Positions 49,906 to 59,981 of a DNA stretch of 64,000 nt are shown piece after piece. The stretch is from Paracyclopina nana (taxonomy: Eukaryota > Arthropoda > Copepoda > Cyclopoida > Cyclopettidae), in contig JAGUCH010000008.1 in the NCBI GenBank assembly GCA_019096065.1, positions 935,001 to 999,000 on the forward strand, read 5' to 3'. The position numbers and the translations under genes were made by a program. Each line of letters starts with the position of its first letter. Within the stretch, counting starts at the first letter, position 1. The notes under the pieces are model-generated. The model was not told the DNA's origin. It saw only the letters and a program-made list of their open reading frames with translations, and did no database searches.

Positions 49906-51430
49906 AGTAATTGTCACTCGGCTGATGTATCAATTGCCAGATATAAGGGAAATGTCGCGCGATTGAGCTGACATTGTGCATAAGAAGAGGGTTAGCATAA
50001 GATAAAACCAAATTAAAGAATAGCAAGGGGGAAGAATATCTCGAATGCGCCATGATCTTGCACACTGGGCAATGCACCCCCGAAAAACCCCAAAATTAAA
50101 ATTTCTCAATTTATTTTTGGAAGCTAAAAAAAGGATCCAAATTCCATGATAATTTATATTTTTTGTGGGGCGAATTCCGAGCGTGCTTAACCTATTTTAG
50201 CTAAGTGTATACAAAAGTTAGTTATACCATGAAATTGGCTCCTTTAAAATTGCAGCGAAGAAAAGTTGGCAGAGTGTAGAAGAAAAAAGAGGGACATGCA
50301 ATTAGTGCCATTTTATGTGTGGCGCAATTTTTTTTTTCGCGACATTTTTTGCTTTTTCTGTCGAAATAAACAAAAAACAACTCAGGCCTGAAAATGTAAA
50401 CAAAGCCACGTGGTTCCTCTTTGTTTACAAATGAATATTCATGCGCGGATTTTTTTTTAAAAATAAAGAGACGCTTAAAAATTGGTACAACGAATTGAGA
50501 ATACCTAATGTAATAACCCCTTTCAAATTGAGCAAGACTTGCTTAACAAAAGTTTCTGGCTACAAAAGGAGTTGGAAGAAGAAGCCAAAAAGCAAGAAAT
50601 TCAGTCGTAGAATACTGTGGTAGGACAGGAATTTCAATGAGCTGCTTATTTTGCTTTCACGAGCTTAGCATATTAGATATCTAATTCTACCCCCAAATCA
50701 CGTATTACTAATGATATGCCACGTGTTTGCTTATTACAATGATTGGAGTAAAAACACCCCACAAAATAATGGATACAATTCCAGGAGACAAGTTCAATTA
50801 GAAAGCCAAAAAAGGACCAGAGTCTGCTCCGAAAAAAATAAGACTCTCAGTTTTTATTCACCAGACTCTACATAAAATGGCTGACATTCCCAAAAAAATT
50901 TTTTAAAGAGCTGAGATTTTTTGGGGGGGATAAAAATGGCTGATTTTAGTTTTTTAAGTTTTTTTCATCAGACTCCCAGAGCTTGAAAAAGGGTGATATT
51001 TGAAAAAAGGTACACATTTCAGAGCACATTTTGCAGATTGGGGTCAAAACTGAGCTGTCATCAATCTTGCAGCATAGTCAATCAATTAAGTCGTAATAAT
51101 AGAAATAAACATTATATGGTGTAAGCACACTGAATAATGGCAGCAAGCTTTCTCATTAATTTTGCACACATGCACTGTAGTGCACACACCTGAGAAATAA
51201 CTCTCACTTTCCATATGTAATACTATTTTCCCTCTTTTGCATTGCTATGGATGGGTCTCATTTTCTATAAGCCTTTTAGCTTGTCATAATTGATATGGAC
51301 CCAGAGTTGTCATTTATGTCTCACGCCATGTCACTTCGTGGCTCAAGCTAATATGGTGTTCATCTACAACTCTGAGCAAATCGTAACGAAAACATTATTT
51401 GTCATAAAGTACTCAATTTTTAATGTGAAC
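49906..51430. other. AT-rich spacer with CACGTG and TGTTTAC motifs
   Basis: No exon is seen. CCACGTGGTTCCTCTTTGTT at about 50406 and CCACGTGT at about 50719 pair an E-box with nearby Forkhead-like TGTTTAC. A similar arrangement is at about 55342. Confidence 0.35.
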
Positions 51431-51439
51431 TGAAATTAA

Positions 51440-52075
51440 AGCAAAAATGCAATATATAGTACTTTTTTCGCATAAAAACCATTATTTTTATTCTTTGAAA
51501 AATTGAAAGGTAAACAAATCACCCTTTTTTTGAATTTCAGTTAAAGATACTGAAAGTAAAAAGTTGAGGAAAAAATCAAGAGTCTTTACAAAGCAAACTG
51601 GTTTGTAAGCATTACAAAGTCAAAAAATTGTTGTCAAGCACAGAAATAAAAATTAATGTGAAAGCTTTGCAATTAAATACAAAAAATACAATTTGCTATA
51701 ATATGCTTCATTTTAGTTTCGTTAAATGACATTTCAACATACTTAAAATAAACAGTGCCACAAAAAATTATTTTTTGCCTTAAAAAATTGACGGGTTAAC
51801 AAATCGGCCTTTTTTATATTTCAGTTTAAGATACTGAAAATAAAAAGTTGAGGAAACAATCAAGTGTTTTTAGCAAAAATGCAATAATTAGTGCTTTTTT
51901 GCATAAAAAACCATGATTTTTTCTTTAAAAAATTGACGGGTTATCAAATCACCCTTTTTTTGAATTTCATTTAAAGATACTGAAAATAAAAAGTTGAGGA
52001 AAAAATCAAGTGTTTTTACAAAGCAAATTGGTTTGTATGCATTACAAAGTCAAAAAATTGTGCTCAAAAAGCAAA
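51440..52075. repeat. Three degenerate copies of a ~130-200 bp repeat
   Basis: The landmark GATACTGAAARTAAAAAGTT occurs near 51547, 51830 and 51976. A preceding ATCACCCTTTTTTTGAATTT block occurs in at least two of the copies. Confidence 0.65.
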
Positions 52076-52547
52076 ATATAACTTATCGTCAAAACTTTTA
52101 CTACAACTATTTCTATAGGTGAACAGCACATTAGAGGGAAAAATTGCCTTTGGACACCTATCATCGCTTCAGTGCAGTGAGAAAAGCAATGGAGGATAAA
52201 GTCATGATGATGATGATAATGATGGAAATGTCCCATGGGACTTTTACTGATGCACTATTTACTATCTGAATAAAAAATCTTTTGACTAATGGAATATAGA
52301 TTGATGCTGCCCCATGGGACATTTATTTGGTCATTTTTGATGTGCACAGTGGGGGGCAGAAGTGTCCTCCAAAACTCCCATGATGATGTGGTCAAAAGGG
52401 GCCCTTTGAAAATCCCCCAAAATGCAAAATATCCCCAATTTCCTGCATGTAAGGAAAATATACATATTGGCTTCTTGTGCTTGTGTAATATGAAATGTCC
52501 CCAAGTTGCAGCAGCAGCTTCCCCACCAGATGATAAATGATCCCTAC

Positions 52548-52612
52548 CTCTTCATCATATGGCTCAATGCTGGATATCAAATCTATGACTTCCTCATCAT
52601 TACAGCAAAAAT
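52548..52612 (-). CDS. Coding-like exon of an unidentified minus-strand gene
   Basis: An acceptor (TTACAGAG) and donor (GAAGAG|GTAGGG) bound 65 nt reading FCCNDEEVIDLISSIEPYD in one open frame. Its 5' phase (2 nt) fits the 3' phase of the candidate exon at 55593-55558; joined across the junction they read IQQDFCCNDEE. The acidic, non-repetitive composition looks like real protein. No family is recognised, and the rest of the gene was not found. Confidence 0.4.
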
Positions 52613-52619
52613 CTCTGTA

Positions 52620-55550
52620 ATGATGGTTGTAATTATGCTGATTAACTCCCAGAAAATGTAGCATGTGAAAAAGTGACTTTTTTACTACATAAAGGACTTC
52701 TTATTAAGTGGCAATGCTCAAAAATACATTTTAGGTTTTCTTAAAACTTCCCATTAAGAAATGTGACTTAACTTACTACAACTCTTTATTTTGGCTTTCT
52801 AATATATTTTTAGAATTATTATCAAAAGTCTCAAATGGCAGCTGTTTTACTACATAAGATCATTAATTTAGTAATAATTAAAAAAGATTGCTTTTTACAT
52901 AGCAATCAAGAAAGCTCATTCACTTCATAATTTACTTCATAAGGGCCTCAAAAATATCTGATAAATTTAGTTTTTTGCCTAGATGTGGCCTTTTTCTGGT
53001 AGGCTGTGGCATTTTCTTGTGCTATAAGGAAATGTTGTCACTCAGTGGCCCTGTAAGAGGGCTCATTGTTGTGTTTGCCTTCTTCTGAGGCCAGATTTTT
53101 TCTTCCTGCCTTTCTATATACCAATGTCCTGGCACAACAGCTCTCTACCTTACTGAAGAAATTGTACACCATGTAAATAAGTACAAGTGAAGCCATTTTG
53201 TCTGCCAAAGGCCAAAAGTCTTTTATTACTTAATACTGATAAATAAATGCTAGTTTTTTTCTTAACTTCATTTTGGCCAATATTTTGAAGGCCAACTGTG
53301 TACCAACAGTTTTTGAGACAGATTTGCTGCTGTTGGCCTTTGGGAAAAAAGGCCAGAAACACGATATGATTCAATCAGCAGCAGGGCCATAATATAGGCA
53401 CAAGCTTTGCTTATGACAAACTGAAACACAGTATAGTGTACAGTGCTGAGCAAAAAAAGCCTTCTTGACCTTCAGTACAATTCTGATCCAAGAAAAAGTT
53501 TCCCTCTCATGAGAATGACTTTCTCATTTCCGACCTTTATTAGCTAGTGGTGGAAATCAGTGCCAAAAACGACCCAACTTTGCAACATGAAAGCTCAAGG
53601 GGGCGGCCTTACCATGCAATTTCAAGCCCTCCAAAAAAGGGCACAATTCCCCATTATTACATAATACCATAATTTCACAAAAAAAGGGTCTGGAATTTCA
53701 AAGTAAGTGAGATTTTAGGGCCTGGCGCCACGGTGTCTGCATGGAGTTTAACGGTTTTATTGGCTGGCGCCATAGAGTCTGCGTCTGGAAGTAACGGACT
53801 TTTTGTCGCGCCAGGACTAAAACCCGCTCAAATAGACAGTGAAAACGCCATTTTAAGGCACTTTTTGAGCACCATTGATCCTTGACAAAAGTTAGCAAAG
53901 AACTATTCGGATTTCAGCCTAATTTTTCATCATCAAGAGCCATTTCATTCAAATCAAGGCTGCCATTTTCCCACGAAGATCTCATCTCCAACTTCTTTTC
54001 CATTTCAATTTGCCATGCCAACAAAAGTTAGTTTTGCACTAAAAGTGCATCTCAATTAGACTTACCTCAACTCAAAATTAGCTCTTGATCCACCACAAAA
54101 AGACACCCGAATTTATGCTAGGGTTCAAACTCACAAAATTGATAAGGAATGCTATTATATTCCTGTTTTGCAACGGAAAGTTCCTGCTCTTTCCTTATGG
54201 TAAAAGTGGAGACAGGGCCACTGCTAAATGGGAACTGACACGAAAATGAAATGCGAGAAAGCTCGGAGAGCCATGGGCTGAATCCGCGCAGAAAATTATC
54301 GGTTCACTTACTCTAACGGCGAATGGACGCGTGAAACGCCGTTGGAAATTATGCACTACGCGGGCCTTCAATCATCATGGCAAATTTGGCGGTGTTCAAC
54401 TTTAGAAAGGCGGAAATGCATTTTGCTTACATTTGCCACTTTTGAAATCTCAATTCAATATTCAATACTTTTTTTTGTCAAAACTCCTTCCTCAAAGAAG
54501 AAAACTTTGGAATCAGACTCGATTGTCATCTTTTCGTTTTGCTATCAGTTTTCAAAACTGACATGAAATTTTGCTTTGCGTTAAGGTACTTCAATGTTCC
54601 GTAGGTGAACACTGCATTAAAGTGGAGCTTGCATTTATGAAGCTATTCTTTTTGTTGAATGATTTACTGTGAATCATTGTTGATTTTTTTGGATATTTTT
54701 TCCAAAGGTGAACATTGCATAAAGGTGCATTTGTAAGGGAAAAGCCCTTACTTAGATGGTTCACACAATTATGAAGTGGTGCCAAAATTACCCTTATTTG
54801 CTGTATCTTGGCCATTAGTAAATTGTACCGGTCAAATGTGGGGCAAACTGGGAAAAATTGTGCTATTTTCAATATGGGGGAAGGAGGGAGAAAAGGGTGA
54901 GGTTATCTTGGCAGTAAAATAGCCCATTTGAAGTGCATATCTGAGCCATAATTCTCTCTCAGCCAATTGTCATGGCAAAAGAAAGTAGAGACTACTACTG
55001 GTAAAGCAGCAAATTGTGTACCATAAAACTGTCGACAAAGGGTCAATGAATGTGATCTTCACCAATGATAAAGGCTAACTTGCTTTACTTGTGTACTCCA
55101 AAACCTCTTCAATGTGTGGTGTTCATCTATAGGAATTAATGGTAATTGTATTCAAAAACATTTCAATCTGAATTCAGTATCGAGAACTGAAAGCCAAATG
55201 GAAAGATAGTAATCGAGTCTGATATCAAAGTTAACTTTATTGATGAGGTTTTTCTGCCAAAAAAATTTGAGTGTCATTGAACTAACCCAAGATATTGAAA
55301 TGATAAGGTTTAGGAGTCTTATTTTGTTTACAAAATGAGACCACGTGTATTTGTTTACAAAAACGCGCGAGGACTCTACGCAGCAAGGCAGGAGTCAAAA
55401 CAAAGACTCTACTGCTGGCAAAATGTCTGAATAAAAAAGGCATTACAGCTTCAAATGAGCAAGTGTAGGAAAGGGCCGTAAAAATGGGCTTACATTCAAA
55501 TTATTTTACAGTTTAAACGCAATCCCAGAAGAAATTAAGATAAGGATTCT
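52620..55550. other. Spacer between the two candidate exons
   Basis: No further exon is recognised. A small duplication (GGCGCCAYRGWGTCTGCRTSTGGA) lies at about 53725-53800. Copies of the GGTGAACAYTGCATTAAAG repeat lie at about 54603 and 54709, near a CAGTTTTCAAAACTG palindrome at about 54547. Confidence 0.4.
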
Positions 55551-55557
55551 TTCTTAC

Positions 55558-55593
55558 CTTGCTGAATTTTCTCACACAGAACCTTGCTCAGAC
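55558..55593 (-). CDS. Coding-like micro-exon of an unidentified minus-strand gene
   Basis: Minus-strand acceptor GGTTCCAG and donor CAAG|GTAAGAAAG enclose 36 nt, reading LSKVLCEKIQQ in the only open frame (phase 1 in, phase 1 out). It may belong with the exon at 52612-52548. If so, a ~2.9-kb intron separates them and the zinc-finger genes to the right would lie within or upstream of this gene. Confidence 0.35.
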
Positions 55594-55599
55594 CTGGAA

Positions 55600-56790
55600 C
55601 CAAAAAAAAAAAAATGAAAATGAAAAATTACTCAGTTGACAGCCATAATGACTAACATTAAAGCATGACCTGAGAAATAACTAATCAATAGTTGGGCTCA
55701 AACAGTTCACATTTTCACATATTTTTGAATAATATGCATCATGGAAAGGGAATGTCAATTTAAAAAAAGCCCCTCAATTTCTCAAATTCAGGAAAGGCCA
55801 AAAAGTGAAAGTCTTGAATGTCAAGTAGTAGGGAAAATGATGGATGGGGCTCTTTTCTGACATGTCACCTCAATAAATCAATTCATTTGGGATGATCAAA
55901 AAAGATCTTCCAATCTTGCAGGACCAATAAAGTGGAGTTTCCCCAAGCACAAAAATGGAAAAGAAAACTTTTTTGCCTCTGCTGTATTCTAGATCTAAAT
56001 GCCATTTTTCATGTGACAATTGCCCCTAAAATAGCAGTGGAATAAGAAGGGGGTGGAAATGGTTTGGATGTGTGGCCAAAATTCTCAAATTATGCAGGCT
56101 TTTCTGGCGCCACACTGGGGCAAACTGGGCTGGAAAAACTCCCTTTTTTCAGGCATGTCTTCCTTCTTTGGCCCTTGAGTGCACTGCACCAAGTTGAGTA
56201 CCAAGAAATTGGGGAAAAAGAAGACAAAAAAACCATTTGTTGCAGGCAAATTTACTGCTTTAAAGCCAAAAGTTGAGAGCATGATTTAAGAATTATCTGG
56301 GAGAAAGTCTTCTTTTGTTTTTATGCAAGAAAAGGCGTTTTTTCGTCAAAACGATGTAAACTTGGTACAAAAAGCCAATTTTCCCCATCTTTGAGTTTCA
56401 TGTTATTGCTTTGCCCATGACAATTTCAGCTTTAAACTTGCGTAACTCACCAATTAACAGAATTGTAGTCAAATGACGGCAGTTTTGCTGCTGCGGAATT
56501 GCAAACTTTGTTGTTGTTATTGTTTTTAACGAGTTGCAGAGCTTCCAGATGGGAGCAGCGTTACCAGATGAAATTATGGCATTTTGCGCGATTTAAAAAT
56601 ATAAATATCTTAACTGGTTTCAGAGATTCCAGATGTTAATTCAGTTGTTTAAAAAATCCAAAAAAGTGGTTATTACATAATTAATTAGCAACAAACAGAC
56701 ATTTGCTTTGTATCCATTTGGCGACTTTCATAAATCCTGCTTAACTGGTCACAGAGCTACCAGATTTAAGCAGAGTTACCAGATAACATT
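55600..56790. other. Spacer downstream of the minus-strand zinc-finger gene
   Basis: No exon is seen. TTTATT at 56789-56794 is AATAAA on the minus strand, about 105 bp past the zinc-finger gene's stop, and is its likely poly(A) signal. GAGYTMCCAGATKNDA blocks recur at about 56536, 56632 and 56752. Confidence 0.45.
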
Positions 56791-56898
56791 TATTTAGGAT
56801 GGCTCTTTTGAAAGCTTTCTGAATTAAATACTAATTAGGTCTTTTTTTCAACTTTTGTATTTCATTCTGTTAATGAAAGTCCATACTTCATTCTCTTT

Positions 56899-58479
56899 TC
56901 AACCTTGTTTTTTAACCGGTTTGACAATGATAATGCATCCATACTTAAAAAGACATTTGGAGCAAAACTTTGGGCCCCACTTGTCCAAAATCATGTCACA
57001 GCCACAACATTTGGATGGCTTTTTCTCATGGTGGTGGAAAATGGCCACGTGGCTTTGTTTATGTTTGATTGAGGCAAAATCAATCTGGCAACACTGCACA
57101 CAACTCTTCTTTTGATGCACCAAACGTTGGTGGTTTTTCAAGCAAATGTGATTCAATGTTTTCATGTCACATCTGTCACACTTGAAGTACTCTTCGGAAG
57201 TTCTTGAAAGCTTCAAATGTTTGGACAAATTCTTCACCTTTTTGGTGCAGTATGGACAATTCATGTTCAGCATCGGATGAGCTGAATTATTATGAGCTTT
57301 GAAGCTGGCGTCACTGGCAAAATCAATGTGACACTTGTGACATGTCACATTTGGACCCAATGGATTGTCATGCACCTTTTCCTTATGAGTACGCAAGCAG
57401 GAGTGAGTCATAACAATGGCGTCACATCTGTCACACTTTAGCTGAGGGTGTCTGAGATGATTAAACAAATTGCCTAACGTCGTGTCACAATAAGGGCACA
57501 AGCCGGCACTTAAAATCCTGGCACCGAGACCTTTTTGGAGACTTATGTCACTAATGTCACTTGTGTTGGTGTAGCTTTCTTTGTCACTGCCATTTTGAGC
57601 ATTGGAAACAATGTCACAATCATCACTCATGTCACTTGTGTGATTATCATTGATTTCATCATCATTGTCGCAATTGACACTCGTAATTTTTATGCTGTTC
57701 CTTGAATTAATGTCAGTGTCACTCGTAGATTTTACAGTGTCACTCGTTTTCATTGAAGTGTCACTCGCTTTCTTAGCAGTGTCACTCGTTTTCATTGCAT
57801 AGTCACTCGTTTTCTTAGCAGTGACACTCGTTATCTTAGCAGCGTCACTTGTTTTCTTACAATTGTCACTCGTAGTCTTGATAGTGTCACTCGTATTTTC
57901 GGTAGCGTCACTCGTACTCTTAGCAGCGTCACATGTAAGAATGAGAGCGTCACTCATATGCATATAAACATCACTCGTTTCATGTGACACGTCACAGTCA
58001 TTAACAAGCTTGGTAGCGTCACTCGTGTCACCTCCCTCGTTAGAACGAGTGTTGTCATGCATTCGCCTGATGTGTCTGTCTAGGCACGACTTTTTGCCAA
58101 CTGTAACATTGCACAAGTGGCATTTATTGGCGGCTTTTTTGGCTCCCAAATGGAGGCTTAAATTCGGGACTCGTTTAAGGCAAAAGTGGCACCGTTTTTT
58201 AGCGTCAACAATGCCCAAATGGTGGCTACGCACGTGGTCTCTGACGGCGCTGACACTTTTGCAGCAAAGTGAGCAAATTCCCGGCCCGATTTCGCTCACG
58301 TGGATTTTCCACAGGTGAGCTTCCAGCTTCTTTTGGTGGCGAAACGTTTTGAAGCAGCCATTTTGGGCCCGGTAAGGACACTCGAAGCTGCTTTTCCCAC
58401 ATTTATGCTGACTCATTGTCCTCTTGTTTGCGAAATGGAAGCCGCAATTGGCACACAAATTCAGCTTGGCTTTTGACAT
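56899..58479 (-). CDS. Multi-zinc-finger protein with Thr-Ser-Asp repeat and C-terminal Cys module
   Basis: A single-exon frame of 526 aa starts at ATG 58479 (MSKAKLNLC), with G at -3. The open frame extends upstream only through a TTG. There are about five Cys/His fingers in the N-terminal 170 residues (for example CANCGFHFANKRTMSQHKC and CHLCNVTVGKKSC). An acidic linker of TSDxxKxTSD units follows, encoded by a ~30-bp repeat over 57.7-58.03 kb. Four to five more fingers come next (CPYCDTTLGNLFNHL, CHKCHIDFASDASFKAH). The C-terminus is CCGCDMILDKWGPKFCSKC then LFKYGC. Several fingers occur as CxxC-H pairs rather than tandem C2H2 arrays. A nuclear DNA- or RNA-binding role is inferred. Confidence 0.78.
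   Translation of the reverse strand: MSKAKLNLCANCGFHFANKRTMSQHKCGKSSFECPYRAQNGCFKTFRHQKKLEAHLWKIHVSEIGPGICSLCCKSVSAVRDHVRSHHLGIVDAKKRCHFCLKRVPNLSLHLGAKKAANKCHLCNVTVGKKSCLDRHIRRMHDNTRSNEGGDTSDATKLVNDCDVSHETSDVYMHMSDALILTCDAAKSTSDATENTSDTIKTTSDNCKKTSDAAKITSVTAKKTSDYAMKTSDTAKKASDTSMKTSDTVKSTSDTDINSRNSIKITSVNCDNDDEINDNHTSDMSDDCDIVSNAQNGSDKESYTNTSDISDISLQKGLGARILSAGLCPYCDTTLGNLFNHLRHPQLKCDRCDAIVMTHSCLRTHKEKVHDNPLGPNVTCHKCHIDFASDASFKAHNNSAHPMLNMNCPYCTKKVKNLSKHLKLSRTSEEYFKCDRCDMKTLNHICLKNHQRLVHQKKSCVQCCQIDFASIKHKQSHVAIFHHHEKKPSKCCGCDMILDKWGPKFCSKCLFKYGCIIIVKPVKKQG
57700..58030 (-). repeat. ~30-bp repeat coding for TSD units
   Basis: About eleven in-frame units (GTGTCACTCGT plus a 15-20 bp linker on the plus strand) encode the TSDxxKxTSD tract of the zinc-finger protein. 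It lies inside the coding exon and keeps frame. Confidence 0.8.
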
Positions 58480-59139
58480 TGCAACCACGTGGTTCGTTGA
58501 CGAGATTTTATGATGAAATGACAGCAACAAAACATGACGCGCGCGAGCGAGCGAGCGCGCGCGCCGTCGGCGTGCGAGTTGCGTTGACGCCTTTCGATTT
58601 AACGGAAAAGAAACGTTTTTTCAAAATATTTCATTTGTACATGAAATTCAATTTTTAATTTATTTTCAGCAATAATTAGAGCAAAATCTAGAGCTCTAGC
58701 AATAATAAATGGCTGTTTTTCTTTAAAGAGGTATATTCTAGGCCATTATTTAAGTTTTGAGTTCCAGTCAGATTTCGAATTTTAGTCTGCGAATTAAATC
58801 ATGCAATTTCGCTTTTGACCTCTGGTAACGTTGCTTCAAGCTGAGTTAACTGAAGAAATAACGATTATTGAAAAATGAGTAAGCATTAAGTTTAAGCAAG
58901 CTTCTAATCACCGGAAAATCTGAAAATTCAAAATTCGAAATTCCTTTCTGAACTCGCTGAGGTTTGGCGGAAAATCAAAACCGTTAAATCCGTTAAAATC
59001 CTCAATTCTCAAGTCTGATTTTAACGGATTCATCTGGTAGCGCTGAAACAAGCTGAGCCGTATAAAAACTGACAAGAGCAACAAGTGACTGGAACAGCTG
59101 ACATTTTTGAAAGTTTTTTAAATCGGGAAATAACGGAAA
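58480..59139. promoter_or_regulatory. Divergent promoter region of two zinc-finger genes
   Basis: 660 bp separates two ATGs facing away from each other. A CG-rich run (CGCGCGAGCGAGCGAGCGCG) lies at 58537-58562. No TATA box stands out. A shared bidirectional promoter is inferred. Confidence 0.45.
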
Positions 59140-59439
59140 ATGGGGGCACGGAAAATGGGGGCGCGGAATCGAAGAACGGATCGAGTGAACGGCGTGGATT
59201 ACAAGAGCGAGCCAAATTTCAAGTTTCATTGCAAAGTTTGCCGAAGAAAATTCGAAAGTCGCCAAGAATTGAGGAAACATATCCAAAATCACGTTTGCAC
59301 CAATCCCAAAAGAAAGAGAAGCAATTTTAACGCGAAATGCCTCGCTTGCGTCAATTTTACCATGAATGGCAACATTTTGTGCAGGCGATGCATGTTCAAA
59401 TTTGGCTGCGTTGTGCTCATCTACGACTGCGAGCGATAA
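59140..59439 (+). CDS. Small single-finger protein sharing the C-terminal Cys module
   Basis: 99 aa; ATG at 59140 with an in-frame TAA at 59131-59133, so the N-terminus is defined. A basic N-terminus is followed by one C2H2 finger (FHCKVCRRKFESRQELRKH), then CLACVNFTMNGNILCRRC and MFKFGCVVLI. The last part matches the C-terminus of the divergent neighbour in pattern: CxxC, 10-11 residues, CxxC, x, F-K-Y/F-G-C, then hydrophobics. AATAAA lies at 59563-59568. The two genes probably arose from one ancestor, with this copy reduced or the other expanded. Confidence 0.72.
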   Translation: MGARKMGARNRRTDRVNGVDYKSEPNFKFHCKVCRRKFESRQELRKHIQNHVCTNPKRKRSNFNAKCLACVNFTMNGNILCRRCMFKFGCVVLIYDCER

Positions 59440-59981
59440 TTGCCATTGACTGGCGAAAAACGCCACTTTTCATCTCCTTCCGTGATCCAAAATGGCTTTC
59501 CACTAATATTTAACGATTTCTGACATTTTCCAGTTGACATTATGTAAACTTACTTACTAGGGAATAAATGATGAGCAAAAATTATTTGAAAAAGTATTAT
59601 GCTCAAAAGCCAATCTGGTAACGACCCAACCAGTTACAAACACTCCAACAATTTGAATAATATACAGGTAGACTCTATCAAAAAAGGCATTTTCTCATTA
59701 TTTTGGGCAAAGAGATGAACTTTCTCCTTGATCATGTAACATTTTTAAAAGGCTGCAGTTGGCTTTCTCTTTTTTTTTATGAAGAGCCTGAAGATTCCAT
59801 GATTTGGTTAAGGCCATATAAACAATGGCTCAAAAGTGAATTGCCTCAAATGGCTTTCCACTTTGGAATGAGGAGAGGAGAGGGTGGCAGCTTTCCTTTT
59901 TATTGGGATCTGGCAACTCTGAATCAGCTGCTGCAGCTGTGTGTACTACAATGTTATAGCAAGTATTGATTTCCATTAAAA

